DNA of 37,188 nt, taken from the NCBI RefSeq assembly GCF_027922365.1, contig NZ_BSFN01000030.1, forward strand, positions 1 to 37,188, given 5' to 3'. The DNA is from Pseudomonas turukhanskensis (GTDB lineage: Bacteria; Pseudomonadota; Gammaproteobacteria; Pseudomonadales; Pseudomonadaceae). The notes beneath the pieces were generated by a model. The model saw nothing but the letters and a program-made list of their open reading frames with translations, was not told where the DNA came from and did not search any database. This document shows positions 15,443 through 23,920 of the stretch, piece after piece; position 1 is the stretch's first letter; every line of letters starts with the position of its first letter. Both the position numbers and the translations under genes were made by a program.

Positions 15443-18297
15443 TGGCCTGGCCCCTGTTCAAGCGCCGGCCGCAGACTGAGGAAGCAGCGTCGCCTGCTGA
15501 TGCCTGGCGTCGTCACGTCGAGGCGCTGCGCGCCCACGGCATTGCCGAGCCCGGCACCGCACATACCCGGCATCGCCCGGCCACCCAAGCCGACGAGCAG
15601 GCGCTGTACGACATGGCACCCTCGTTCGTCGATCTGCTGCCGTGGGTGGAATACTTGCCCGAATCGGGGTGCGTGTTGCTGGATGACGGCACCTCGGTGG
15701 CGGCCTTCTACGAACTGCTCCCGGTCGGGACTGAGGGACGTGAACCCGACTGGTTGCTTCAGGTCCGCGACACCCTGGAGAACGTGCTGCAGGACTCGTT
15801 CGACGAGCTGGAGGACAACCCCTGGGTCGTGCAGCTCTACGCCCAGGACGATACCAGTTGGGATCGCTACCTGGATGAGCTGCGCGGCTACATCCAGCCC
15901 CGCGCCCAGGGCACCGCCTTCACCGAGTTCTACCTGCGCTTCTTCGGCCACCACCTGCAGGCCATCGCCAAGCCGGGCGGGCTGTTCGAGGACAGCACCG
16001 TCACCCGCCTGCCCTGGCGCGGCCAGGTGCGGCGCACGCGGCTGGTCGTCTACCGCCGTGTCGGCCAGGCACCCCAGCGCCGCGGGCAGACGCCCGAACA
16101 GGCCCTCAACCGGGTCTGCGACCGCCTCGTCGGCGGGCTGGCCCATGCCGGCGTGCGCGCCCGACGCCTTGGCGCGGCAGACATCCACGCCTGGTTGCTG
16201 CGCTGGTTCAATCCCAATCCAACCCTGCTCGGCCCCGCCGCCGAAGACCGCGAGCGGTTCTATGCCCTGACCCGCTACCCGGACGAACAGGAGCCCGGCG
16301 AGATCGAGCTGGCCAGCGGCACGGATTTCAGCCAGCGCTTGTTCTTCGGTCAGCCGCGCTCGGATGCCGCTCAGGGCTTGTGGTACTTCGACGGGATGCC
16401 GCACCGCGCCATCGCCGTCGATCGCCTGCGCACCCCGCCGTCGACCGGCCATGTCACCGGCGAAACCCGCAAGGGCGACGCGATCAACGCGCTGTTCGAC
16501 CAGATGCCCGAAGACACGCTGATGTGTCTCACGCTGGTCATCACCCCGCAGGATGTGCTCGAAGCGCACCTCAACCACCTCGGCCGCAAGGCAGTGGGCG
16601 ACACCCTGGCCTCGGAACAGACCCGCGCCGATGTGCAACAGGCCCGTGGCCTGATCGGCAGCGCCCACAAGCTGCACCGGGGCGCCCTCACCTTTTACCT
16701 ACGTGGCCGCGACCAGGCGGAACTGGACGCCCGCGGCCTGCAACTGGGCAACGTGCTGCTCGGTGCCGGACTGGAGCCGGTACGCGAAGAAGACGAGGTC
16801 GCGCCGCTCAATACCTACCTGCGCTGGTTGCCCTGCGTCTACAACCCGGCGAAAGACCAACGCCAGTGGTATACGCAACTGATGTTCGCCCAGCACGCGG
16901 CCAATCTGGCACCGTTGTGGGGGCGCAGCCAGGGCACGGGCCACCCGGGTATCACCTTGTTCAACCGCGGTGGCGGCACCATCACCTTCGATCCGCTGAA
17001 CCGCCTCGATCGGCAAATGAACGCCCACCTGTTCCTCGCCGGCCCGACCGGCTCCGGCAAGTCGGCCACGCTGAACAACCTGCTCAACCAGGTCACGGCC
17101 ATCTACCGGCCGCGGCTATTCATCGTCGAAGCCGGCAACTCCTTCGGCCTGTATGGCGACTTCGCCGCACGCCTGGGGCTCACCGTCAATCGCGTGAAGC
17201 TCGCCCCCGGTGCCGGCGTCAGCCTCACCCCGTTCGCCGATGCGCACCGGCTGGTAGACACCCCCAGCCAGGTACAGACGCTCGACGCCGATGCGCTGGA
17301 CGAAGACGACGCGGCGGCCGACGGCGACGAGCAACGCGACGTGCTTGGCGAACTGGAGATTACCGCACGCCTGATGATCACCGGCGGCGAGGACAAGGAA
17401 GAAGCGCGCATGACCCGCGCCGACCGCAGCCTGATCCGCCAGTGCATCCTCGCCGCCGCCCAGCACTGCGTGACCGCGCAGCGCACAGTGCTCACGCGCG
17501 ACGTGCGCGATGCGCTGCGCGAGCGCGGTCGCGACACGACCCTGCCCGAGATCCGGCGCATGCGTCTGCTGGAAATGGCCGATGCGATGGACATGTTCTG
17601 TCAAGGCAGCGATGGCGAGATGTTCGACCGGCCGGGCACACCGTGGCCCGAAGCTGACATCACCATCGTCGATCTCGCCACCTACGCCAGGGAGGGCTAC
17701 AACGCCCAGCTCTCCATCGCCTACATCTCGCTGATCAATACGGTCAACAACATCGCCGAGCGCGACCAGTTCCTGGGTCGCCCGATCATCAACGTCACCG
17801 ACGAGGGACACATCATCACCAAGAACCCGCTGCTCGCGCCTTACGTGGTGAAAATCACCAAGATGTGGCGGAAATTGGGCGCGTGGTTCTGGCTGGCGAC
17901 GCAGAACCTGGACGACCTGCCCAAGGCCGCCGAACCGATGCTGAACATGATGGAATGGTGGTTGTGTTTGAGCATGCCACCGGATGAAGTGGAGAAGATC
18001 GCCCGCTTCCGCGAACTCACCCCGGCGCAGAAAGCCTTGATGCTCTCGGCGCGCAAGGAATCTGGAAAATTCTCGGAAGGCGTGATCCTGTCGCGCAGCA
18101 CGGAACTGCTGTTCCGCGCGGTGCCACCGAGTCTGTATCTCGCACTGGCACAGACCGAGCCGGAAGAAAAAGCCGAACGTCACCAACTCATGCAGGAGTA
18201 CGGCGTCAGCGAGTTGGATGCCGCCCTCAAAATCGCTGAAGCCATCGACCGGGCGCGCGGTATCACTCCACTGTCGCTGGACTGGGCCACCCACTGA
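15442..18297 (+). CDS. Conjugative transfer ATPase (VirB4/TraC-like)
   Basis: A 951-residue ATPase that powers pilus assembly and substrate transport at the inner membrane. The Walker A motif GPTGSGKS is at residues 534-541; NVTDEGHIITKNPLL (near residue 780) looks like the Walker B region with Asp-Glu, and FWLATQNLDDLPKAA follows. The N-terminal half (about 1-450) is the family-specific domain. The length fits the TIGR03744 (PFL_4706-like) group. An acidic insert, DALDEDDAAADGDEQRD (near 615-630), lies inside the motor domain. It is the largest gene here and starts on the last base of the previous stop codon. Confidence 0.92.
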   Translation: MAWPLFKRRPQTEEAASPADAWRRHVEALRAHGIAEPGTAHTRHRPATQADEQALYDMAPSFVDLLPWVEYLPESGCVLLDDGTSVAAFYELLPVGTEGREPDWLLQVRDTLENVLQDSFDELEDNPWVVQLYAQDDTSWDRYLDELRGYIQPRAQGTAFTEFYLRFFGHHLQAIAKPGGLFEDSTVTRLPWRGQVRRTRLVVYRRVGQAPQRRGQTPEQALNRVCDRLVGGLAHAGVRARRLGAADIHAWLLRWFNPNPTLLGPAAEDRERFYALTRYPDEQEPGEIELASGTDFSQRLFFGQPRSDAAQGLWYFDGMPHRAIAVDRLRTPPSTGHVTGETRKGDAINALFDQMPEDTLMCLTLVITPQDVLEAHLNHLGRKAVGDTLASEQTRADVQQARGLIGSAHKLHRGALTFYLRGRDQAELDARGLQLGNVLLGAGLEPVREEDEVAPLNTYLRWLPCVYNPAKDQRQWYTQLMFAQHAANLAPLWGRSQGTGHPGITLFNRGGGTITFDPLNRLDRQMNAHLFLAGPTGSGKSATLNNLLNQVTAIYRPRLFIVEAGNSFGLYGDFAARLGLTVNRVKLAPGAGVSLTPFADAHRLVDTPSQVQTLDADALDEDDAAADGDEQRDVLGELEITARLMITGGEDKEEARMTRADRSLIRQCILAAAQHCVTAQRTVLTRDVRDALRERGRDTTLPEIRRMRLLEMADAMDMFCQGSDGEMFDRPGTPWPEADITIVDLATYAREGYNAQLSIAYISLINTVNNIAERDQFLGRPIINVTDEGHIITKNPLLAPYVVKITKMWRKLGAWFWLATQNLDDLPKAAEPMLNMMEWWLCLSMPPDEVEKIARFRELTPAQKALMLSARKESGKFSEGVILSRSTELLFRAVPPSLYLALAQTEPEEKAERHQLMQEYGVSELDAALKIAEAIDRARGITPLSLDWATH

Positions 18298-18308
18298 GGA
18301 ACGCCACC

Positions 18309-18695
18309 ATGAACAAGGCCCCCATATCTGGCAAAATCCACCCACTCAATCGAAGCCGACCTATCGCAATGCCTTTGTCCTACGAGGTCGTACAGCTCTT
18401 CACGTCGCCGCAGGGCCATCTGGTCGAGATCAAACTTCTCGATCGACAGGACGACAGACCGGAGCCCGGCCACGAATGGCTCTGGGTCACCGATCAGTCC
18501 GTTACCACGCTGCGCCCGCGGCTCAGCGATGGCGAAACGCGGCAGGTGCGAACTTTCCGCGAAGCGCGCCTGCAGCTCGATGGCCAACGCGCCGAGCTGA
18601 CATGGTTCAATGACGAGCAGTTCGCCCTCACCGCAAGCCCGATGCGGGCGCTGCCCACCCTGCAACACCAGCTCATCCACAACCATCTGAGTTAG
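18309..18695 (+). CDS. Hypothetical protein at the end of the second transfer block
   Basis: A 128-residue soluble protein with no signal peptide or membrane span. It is rich in beta-type segments (VVQLFTSPQGHLVEIKLLD, HEWLWVTDQSVTTLRP). Codon use matches the transfer genes. It follows the VirB4-like ATPase by 11 bases and its stop overlaps the end of the opposite-facing RES toxin gene by four bases. A shorter start at 18369 (MPLSYEVV) is possible. I do not recognise the family. Confidence 0.6.
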   Translation: MNKAPISGKIHPLNRSRPIAMPLSYEVVQLFTSPQGHLVEIKLLDRQDDRPEPGHEWLWVTDQSVTTLRPRLSDGETRQVRTFREARLQLDGQRAELTWFNDEQFALTASPMRALPTLQHQLIHNHLS

Positions 18696-19216
18696 CGCCG
18701 CGCGAGCCTCTGCAACGCCCCGTCCGGGTCATAGACGCGCAGTTGCGACGCAGGTCTGGCCGAGCTGCGGTAGATCACCAGATTGGTTCCGCCTGGCCGT
18801 GCCTGGGAGGGAAAGAGGATGCCGTCCAGCCCAGCGGCCACCACGTCGTCAGCCATGTACCAGGTTGGTGGCTCCGAGGCCTTGTCGAACCATTCCGCCC
18901 GCCAGTCCAGGGCAAAATCGGCCCACAACGGCGGCCAGCGCTCAGAGTCGAAGCCTGCGCTCAAATCGGCCACATGCAAACCGTTGATGAAAAACGTGCA
19001 GATCGTGCCAGGCCGCAGCCAGGGGTTGTCCTGCTTGTACTCCGCCAGTGCCGTCGACTCATCCAGCGACAGGTACAGCGCCTCCTGATCAGGGCGGTTG
19101 AAGCGGCCACCTTGGCGCGCCGCCCCCATACCAGACAACGGCGTGCTGGCGTAGGCAGGTGAAATGACCCGGTAACAGGCTTCATCCCCGCCCTGGCCGA
19201 GGATGGTTGAAATCAT
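18692..19216 (-). CDS. RES-domain toxin
   Basis: A 174-residue protein with the features of RES-domain toxins: CYRVISPAYASTPLSG (Arg16), QGGRFNRPDQEALYLSLD (around residues 35-52) and ESTALAEY (Glu60). RES toxins degrade NAD+ and stop growth until neutralised by an Xre/DUF2384 antitoxin. The antitoxin gene lies immediately upstream and overlaps by four bases. The length is normal and the conserved Arg, Tyr and Glu positions appear intact. The gene ends tail-to-tail on the preceding hypothetical gene. Confidence 0.88.
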   Translation of the reverse strand: MISTILGQGGDEACYRVISPAYASTPLSGMGAARQGGRFNRPDQEALYLSLDESTALAEYKQDNPWLRPGTICTFFINGLHVADLSAGFDSERWPPLWADFALDWRAEWFDKASEPPTWYMADDVVAAGLDGILFPSQARPGGTNLVIYRSSARPASQLRVYDPDGALQRLARR

Positions 19217-19584
19217 CCAGCGGCACCGCCCACGAGGGACTCCAGATAGGCGATAACCGCATCGGCACGCCCTTCCTGGATCAGGCTATCGGCGGTCTTG
19301 TAACTGAAGGCCCGCAGCGGCTCGTTGCGCAACAGGAAGACAGCCCGCTCGGAGTCGCCAGTCATCTCGGTGGCCACGGCAAGCACCCTCACCATGTCCT
19401 GCAGGTACTTTTGCAACTGCGGTGCCTGGGGCCGCGCGGTGGGGGTATTGCGATGCACATGCGCGCGCTCGGCCAACTCCTGCACCCGAAAGCCGAAGAA
19501 GTCACCGACCTTGGACGGGGACAGATACGGGGTGTTGGGCTCGCGGAACCGCTCAACGATGGGTTCTTGCAGCACTGTATTCAT
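19213..19584 (-). CDS. Xre/DUF2384-type antitoxin of the RES pair
   Basis: A 123-residue protein whose N-terminal half (VGDFFGFRVQELAERAHVHRNT, near residues 26-47) looks like a divergent helix-turn-helix and whose C-terminal half (AVFLLRNEPLRAFSYKTADSLIQEGRADAVIAYL, in parts) is the DUF2384 toxin-binding domain. It should bind and inhibit the RES toxin and repress the operon. It starts at the ATG ending at 19584, 18 bases from a nested inverted repeat that is a likely operator. Confidence 0.87.
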   Translation of the reverse strand: MNTVLQEPIVERFREPNTPYLSPSKVGDFFGFRVQELAERAHVHRNTPTARPQAPQLQKYLQDMVRVLAVATEMTGDSERAVFLLRNEPLRAFSYKTADSLIQEGRADAVIAYLESLVGGAAG

Positions 19585-19602
19585 GGCCTATCTCCTGACG
19601 CA

Positions 19603-19638
19603 GAGAGCACGCACTAATTTTGCACCCAAAATGCTCTC
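19603..19638. promoter_or_regulatory. Candidate operator of the RES/Xre module
   Basis: Two nested inverted repeats: GAGAGCA (19603-19609) with TGCTCTC (19632-19638), and inside it ATTTTG (19617-19622) with CAAAAT (19627-19632) around CACC. The site is just upstream of the antitoxin gene, where an autorepressor would bind. Binding is inferred. Confidence 0.45.
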
Positions 19639-19664
19639 CATGCAATGAAACCCTCTGGGATATA

Positions 19665-19870
19665 CAGGGAGGCTGAGCGACCTTCCTGGTTGATCTGCTG
19701 CTCCAAGGCGGCCAGACGCTCGATGTGCGGCTATCGACCGAGCCGCTCGAGAGCACAGCGCTAGCCGAGGAAGGCGATGCACTGCTGTCCGCGCTTGATC
19801 TGATCACGACCCGCAAAGAGTCTGGGCCCACCACCCTCTTTCGCCCTTGGCGCGACAACTGCGGATCAGC
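19665..19870 (+). pseudogene. Remnant of a coding sequence
   Basis: A plus-strand frame after the TGA at about 19674 reads TFLVDLLLQGGQTLDVRLS, then STEPLESTALAEEGDALLSALDLI, with protein-like composition, and then becomes Arg/Cys-rich and loses its coding look near 19860. There is no clear start codon. It is probably the leftover of an ICE accessory gene. The family is unknown. From 19870 to 20060 I see no gene. Confidence 0.3.
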
Positions 19871-20065
19871 CGCCCTCAAATCGGGGCGACCTGCTTGCCG
19901 ATTCGTTGTAGTTCCCTGCCCTGGGTTGCGTTCGACTAGCGCCGCAGTCCACAGAGAATGTCCGCCGTTGTTGTCGGCGACATGCCCAGGTAGCCCTGGT
20001 CTTCAAGGTTACGGCGCTGCCGCGCTGACCATCCCGTTCGCTACGCATCCATGAAGGCGAACACA

Positions 20066-20183
20066 CCACCGCCCGCCATGCGGTGGACGGATGCCCATTC
20101 ATCAGCCGTTTTCTCAATCATCCCCCGGAGGGCTCGCCCTCTTACGGGGAAACCTCCGTCCCTTTGGTTTCAGGAGGTTTCCC
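20066..20183 (+). ncRNA. Structured radC leader with occluded ribosome site
   Basis: Three hairpins stand in a row before radC: CCACCGC (20066-20072) with GCGGTGG (20080-20086); GAGGGC (20128-20133) with GCCCTC (20136-20141); and a perfect 11-bp stem, 20147-20157 with 20173-20183, loop 15 bases. The last stem contains the GGAGG ribosome site (20173-20177) and ends on the base before the ATG, so translation should depend on opening it. A conserved radC RNA motif has been described upstream of radC and DNA-modifying genes of mobile elements in Proteobacteria; I think this is a member, but I cannot run the covariance model. Confidence 0.6.
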
Positions 20184-20678
20184 ATGCCCATGTCACTCAC
20201 CGTCATCGACGCGCAATCGCGCATTTCATCATCCAACGAGAACGACAACCGCATCATCCAGCAGGCCATCTCGCTGTTGGAGCATCGGCTGTTCGCCCAG
20301 GGTCCACTATTACAGAGCCCGCAAGACGCACAGGACTACCTGCGGTTGACGCTGATGCCGGAGCCGAACGAGGTGTTCGTTGCCTGCTTCTTGTCTTCAC
20401 GGCATCAGGTCATCGCGTGCGAAACGCTGTTCCGAGGCACCATCGACAGCGCCACAATTCATCCCCGAGTGGTCATCCAGCGCGCCCTGGAACGCAACAG
20501 CTCCGCCCTGATCATTGCGCATAACCATCCCTCGGGGGACACCGAGCCGTCCTCTGCGGACAAGGTGCTCACCCAGCGCCTGAAAACGTCCCTGGAGTGT
20601 GTGGATATCCGCCTGCTGGACCACTTCATCATTGGCAGGGGGACGCCCTTCTCGTTCGCCGAGGCCGGTCTGCTGTAG
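20184..20678 (+). CDS. radC: RadC/JAB-domain protein
   Basis: A 164-residue protein consisting of the JAB/MPN domain of RadC. The metal-binding signature is complete: HNHPSG with His113 and His115, then SSAD with Asp126, and the upstream glutamate region. Plasmid and ICE radC genes of this short type lack the N-terminal helix-hairpin-helix part of chromosomal RadC. They are thought to process DNA or protein substrates, but the role is unproven. I chose the ATG at 20184, right after the leader hairpin; a second in-frame ATG is at 20190. It is followed by a terminator and separates the second and third transfer blocks. Confidence 0.88.
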   Translation: MPMSLTVIDAQSRISSSNENDNRIIQQAISLLEHRLFAQGPLLQSPQDAQDYLRLTLMPEPNEVFVACFLSSRHQVIACETLFRGTIDSATIHPRVVIQRALERNSSALIIAHNHPSGDTEPSSADKVLTQRLKTSLECVDIRLLDHFIIGRGTPFSFAEAGLL

Positions 20679-20692
20679 CCACGGAGTCATTC

Positions 20693-20714
20693 ACGGGAGC
20701 CTTGCGGCTCCCGT
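20693..20714 (+). terminator. Hairpin terminator after radC
   Basis: ACGGGAGCC (20693-20701) pairs perfectly with GGCTCCCGT (20706-20714) around TTGC, 15 bases after the radC stop. The following TGTTCATC is only weakly T-rich, so termination may be partial. Confidence 0.5.
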
Positions 20715-20827
20715 TGTTCATCTCGCAACCGGGCATCAATCGGCTAGCGGCCGTTCCCGTTTGTTTGTCGCTTCCTCACCGGCCAGGGTGTCGACTACCG
20801 CCAGGCTCAACTTCACGGTGGTTTGCG

Positions 20828-21256
20828 ATGTCCACACTCCTCCACTTCAACCAACACACCCCGCTTGCCATCGGCTTGTGTGCACTGCTGTTCGGCCCGG
20901 CCCTGTTTGCCTCCGACATCATCGTCGTCACCGACAGCCAGCACCCGGTACAAGTGCCTATAGGCGTTCGGCTTATCGAGTTGGACCAACCTGCTCGAAT
21001 CAAGGCCGAACTGGGTGCCCATCTACCTACCGACCCTACGCACGGTGCCGCCCTCGTGCAGCGGCGGCTGAAAGACGGTGGCAACGCTCTACAGACGCGT
21101 ATTGGTACGGCTTATCAAGGCGTGGTCGATGCCTGGAGCCTGGGCATCATCACGATCCCCGCTGTAGTGGTCGACCAACGTTATGTGGTTTATGGCGAGC
21201 CGGACGTCGCCAAGGCGGTTGCGCTCATAGAAGCGCACTGGAGGACGCAGCCATGA
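20828..21256 (+). CDS. TIGR03757-family ICE protein (TrbC-like)
   Basis: A 142-residue exported protein with a signal peptide (about 1-28, ending LFASD). The rest has thioredoxin-like character without a CxxC pair and ends VYGEPDVAKAVALIEAHW. This fits TIGR03757, a family related to TrbC of F-type systems, which works with TraU and TraW in pilus assembly. The next gene is TraU-like, as expected. The ATG at 20828 gives a proper signal peptide; longer frames upstream are spurious. Its stop overlaps the next start (ATGA). Confidence 0.85.
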   Translation: MSTLLHFNQHTPLAIGLCALLFGPALFASDIIVVTDSQHPVQVPIGVRLIELDQPARIKAELGAHLPTDPTHGAALVQRRLKDGGNALQTRIGTAYQGVVDAWSLGIITIPAVVVDQRYVVYGEPDVAKAVALIEAHWRTQP

Positions 21257-22188
21257 TGTGTTCTCGCCGCCTGCGCGCCGGCATCGCCACCATCCTGCTG
21301 ACGACGGGAGCCCCGTCGTTCGCGCTCAACACTGCAACCATCGCCTCCTCGACGCTCTCGCCGGACTGCCTGGAGTACCGGGTTGTCGGGATTTGCTTCT
21401 GGCTGTTCTGTACGACCTTCGGTTGTTCCGTGGAAACCTCGGTCAAGGTCAGGCACTACGTACCCGACGCGGTGGTGTCCAGCTATTCCAATACCGGTGC
21501 CAACCCCTGGGTCGAGGTCCAATCGATGAGCCGCCCCAATGGCTCGGTACAGGGCGGCGGAGACGGCACCACGAACGAAGATCACGAAAACAACCTGGCG
21601 AAATTCAAGAACGCCGACGTGATCGGCCATCCCGGCGGCTATGTGTTCAGCCAGTTCGCCTCCAGCTTCGGCTACAGCTGTGAAGGTGCCGGTACCGCCT
21701 TCATGCCTTACCTGTTGAGCACCCTCGACACCATCGCCTGGCGCTACAACATCCCTGAAATGGCTTATCCGGAAGCGCTGACTCCCGGCGAGCGCGAGAT
21801 CGGAACCCGCAGCGACCGCAATCTCTGGGGCAACGTCTATCCACGGGGTGGGTTCCTGCACCAGACCGACGACTACAAATCCGCTGCGGTGGTGGCCCAG
21901 CGCGCCGGGGATATCGTGACGCGACGCGGCCAGATCCATGTGTACCAGCCGCTGCTCGCCGACAGCGAGGACGGCTACTGGCCGGCCGGCGCACTGATCG
22001 AGAGCGACGCCACCACCGGCAAGTGGCAGGAGCTCACACCGACGCTGTCGCGCTCCTGCGCCGTCTTCCCCCACGCCGACAGCCGCGTACAGGCGCTGCA
22101 GGGCGATTACGCCTGGGCGCTGTGGCGACCCTATAGCTGCTGCGAACGCGAGGGCCAGGTCTTTCTTGGCAGCGTCGACTTCTACTGA
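21253..22188 (+). CDS. TIGR03756-family ICE protein (TraU-like)
   Basis: A 311-residue exported protein with a signal peptide (about 1-24) and many cysteines: CLEYRVVGICFWLFCTTFGCSVET near residues 38-61, another around 137, and CAVFP and CCER near the end. The pattern is that of TraU-type proteins, whose disulfides are needed in the periplasm during pilus assembly and mating. The CxxC protein encoded at 3945-4670 and TrbC-like partners are candidates to help it fold. Two adjacent ATG codons (21253, 21256) could both start it. Confidence 0.87.
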   Translation: MMCSRRLRAGIATILLTTGAPSFALNTATIASSTLSPDCLEYRVVGICFWLFCTTFGCSVETSVKVRHYVPDAVVSSYSNTGANPWVEVQSMSRPNGSVQGGGDGTTNEDHENNLAKFKNADVIGHPGGYVFSQFASSFGYSCEGAGTAFMPYLLSTLDTIAWRYNIPEMAYPEALTPGEREIGTRSDRNLWGNVYPRGGFLHQTDDYKSAAVVAQRAGDIVTRRGQIHVYQPLLADSEDGYWPAGALIESDATTGKWQELTPTLSRSCAVFPHADSRVQALQGDYAWALWRPYSCCEREGQVFLGSVDFY

Positions 22189-22196
22189 GGCAGGCC

Positions 22197-23576
22197 ATGA
22201 CGATCCGTACCCTGTGCCCTGTTCTACTGGTTGCCACCCTGGCGCTGGGTTGCGCTAGTGCAGCCGCCCAGACCAGCGTCAACCAGTATGGCGCGCAAGA
22301 CCAGGGCGCCGTGATCGGTGACGACGTGCTGTACTCGATCGGCGGCGGTCGCGCCGTGTCGATGACGCCCGCCTCCAACATGCGCGCCATCGGCGTCGGC
22401 GTTGGCTGGAACAGCAACCTGACCTGCGGCGACATGTCGATTTCCACGACGATCCAGAACCAGTTGAACGGCTTGACCAACGGGTTCCAAACCATCATGT
22501 CGTCGGTCATCCAGAACGCCACGGCCGCCGTGGCGTCACTGCCGGCATTGATCATCCAGAGGGCCGACCCTGGGCTCTATAACCTGCTCACCAACGGCGT
22601 CCTGCAAGCCCGCCTGGATTTCGACCGCTCCAAGCTGACCTGCCGCGCCATGGCGGAGAAGATGGCCGATGTGGCCGGCGGCCAGGTTGGATGGAGCCAG
22701 TTAGCCGACGGCATGGTGCTCAAGCAAACCGTCGCCAGCACCGACGCGGTATCCGCCATCGAGCAGGCCGAAACGAGCCACGGCAACGAAGGGGTGACCT
22801 GGGTCGGCGGCGACAATGCGGGAGGCTCGGGGCAGCGCCCGATTCGCGTCGTCAGCGACGTCACCCGCGCCGGCTACAACCTGGTCAACGGGCGCGATGT
22901 CGACGACACCAGCTCGATCGATCCGAGCAGTTGCGCTGGCAACCTGATCTGCCAGACCTGGAGCTCGCCTGCGGCTGCCTCCGCCTGGGCCGTGCGGGTG
23001 CTGGGCGAGCAGGAGCAGCGCACCTGCGAAACCTGCAGCAAAACCGTTACCACGCCGGGAGTGGGCCTCACCCCGCTGATCCAGGAAGAGTACGAAACCA
23101 AGCTCGAAGCGCTGCAGGAACTTATCAGCGGCAGCCGCCCCCTGAGCGTCGACAACCTGCAGGCGGCTGGCAGCGCTTCTCTGCCCATCACCCGCGGTGT
23201 GATCGAGGCGCTGCGCGACGAGCCGGACCAGGACATCCTGGCTCGACGCCTCGCTTCGGAAATAGCCTTGTCCAGCGTGCTCGAAAAAGCACTGCTGCTG
23301 CAGCGCACCCTGCTGACCGGGCGCAAGGAACCGAACGTCGCGGCCAACGAGTTGGCGCAGAAAGCGGTCTCGCACGAAAGCGACCTGCTCGACCGCGAGA
23401 TCCACAACCTCAAGACCGAGCTGGAACTGCGCCGCGAGCTGGCGAGCAATTCACCCACTGCCATCATCCAGCGCCACAGCGCGCGTTCCGCCGGCTCGCG
23501 CGGCATCTATCAAGGCGACCCGACCCGCGACCGGCTCGATCAGTTGCAACGCGCACCGAACGGAGGCACCCCGTGA
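22197..23576 (+). CDS. PFL_4711-family ICE protein (TraH-like)
   Basis: A 459-residue exported protein (signal peptide about 1-24). The segment CGDMSISTTIQNQLNGLTNG (residues 80-100) and the following VASLPALIIQRADPGLYNLL are similar to TraH proteins, which help pilus extrusion at the outer membrane. Cysteines occur at about 80, 145, 246, 252 and in CETCSK near 280. The C-terminal third (about 380-430) is a predicted coiled coil. It matches TIGR03755 by layout and position. Its last four bases overlap the GTG of the next gene. Confidence 0.86.
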   Translation: MTIRTLCPVLLVATLALGCASAAAQTSVNQYGAQDQGAVIGDDVLYSIGGGRAVSMTPASNMRAIGVGVGWNSNLTCGDMSISTTIQNQLNGLTNGFQTIMSSVIQNATAAVASLPALIIQRADPGLYNLLTNGVLQARLDFDRSKLTCRAMAEKMADVAGGQVGWSQLADGMVLKQTVASTDAVSAIEQAETSHGNEGVTWVGGDNAGGSGQRPIRVVSDVTRAGYNLVNGRDVDDTSSIDPSSCAGNLICQTWSSPAAASAWAVRVLGEQEQRTCETCSKTVTTPGVGLTPLIQEEYETKLEALQELISGSRPLSVDNLQAAGSASLPITRGVIEALRDEPDQDILARRLASEIALSSVLEKALLLQRTLLTGRKEPNVAANELAQKAVSHESDLLDREIHNLKTELELRRELASNSPTAIIQRHSARSAGSRGIYQGDPTRDRLDQLQRAPNGGTP

Positions 23577-23914
23577 GCATGAGTGCGGGGCGATCGCAGC
23601 ACTGGCTGCGGCGCGTGGCCCTGGTGCTGCTGTGGGCCATCCTGCTGCTGATGGCGACGGTCGCCGCCAATGTAGTCGGCATCCACCTGGCCGGCAGCAT
23701 CGAGGGCTGGCAGCAGTGGCTGGCGGCGCACACCGGCCACTTCCTCGTCTGGCGGCTGTGGCTCTATGCCGGCACCGCCTGGGGCTGGATTTGGATGCGC
23801 CGCCGTGTGCTGGCACGCGAGCCGGAAACCGGCAAGCGCCTGCTAAGGGCCGAAATTGCCGCCATCGTCGCGGTGGCGGCACTGGAAATCGGCCCGTTCG
23901 TACAGGCCGGATGA
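23573..23914 (+). CDS. Small ICE membrane protein
   Basis: A 113-residue protein with three hydrophobic segments (about 15-35, 52-72 and 92-110) and a basic patch (WMRRRVLAREPETGKRLLRAE) between the last two. GTG at 23573 is chosen as start because GGAGG lies six bases upstream; an ATG two codons later is an alternative. It sits between the TraH-like and TraG-like genes, seven bases from the latter. The function is unknown; position suggests a helper of TraG. Confidence 0.72.
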   Translation: MSMSAGRSQHWLRRVALVLLWAILLLMATVAANVVGIHLAGSIEGWQQWLAAHTGHFLVWRLWLYAGTAWGWIWMRRRVLAREPETGKRLLRAEIAAIVAVAALEIGPFVQAG

Positions 23915-23920
23915 CTGGAG

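Noticed and set aside
17116..18345. Minus-strand frame of 409 codons opposite the VirB4-like ATPase
   Set aside because: Antisense shadow in GC-rich coding DNA.
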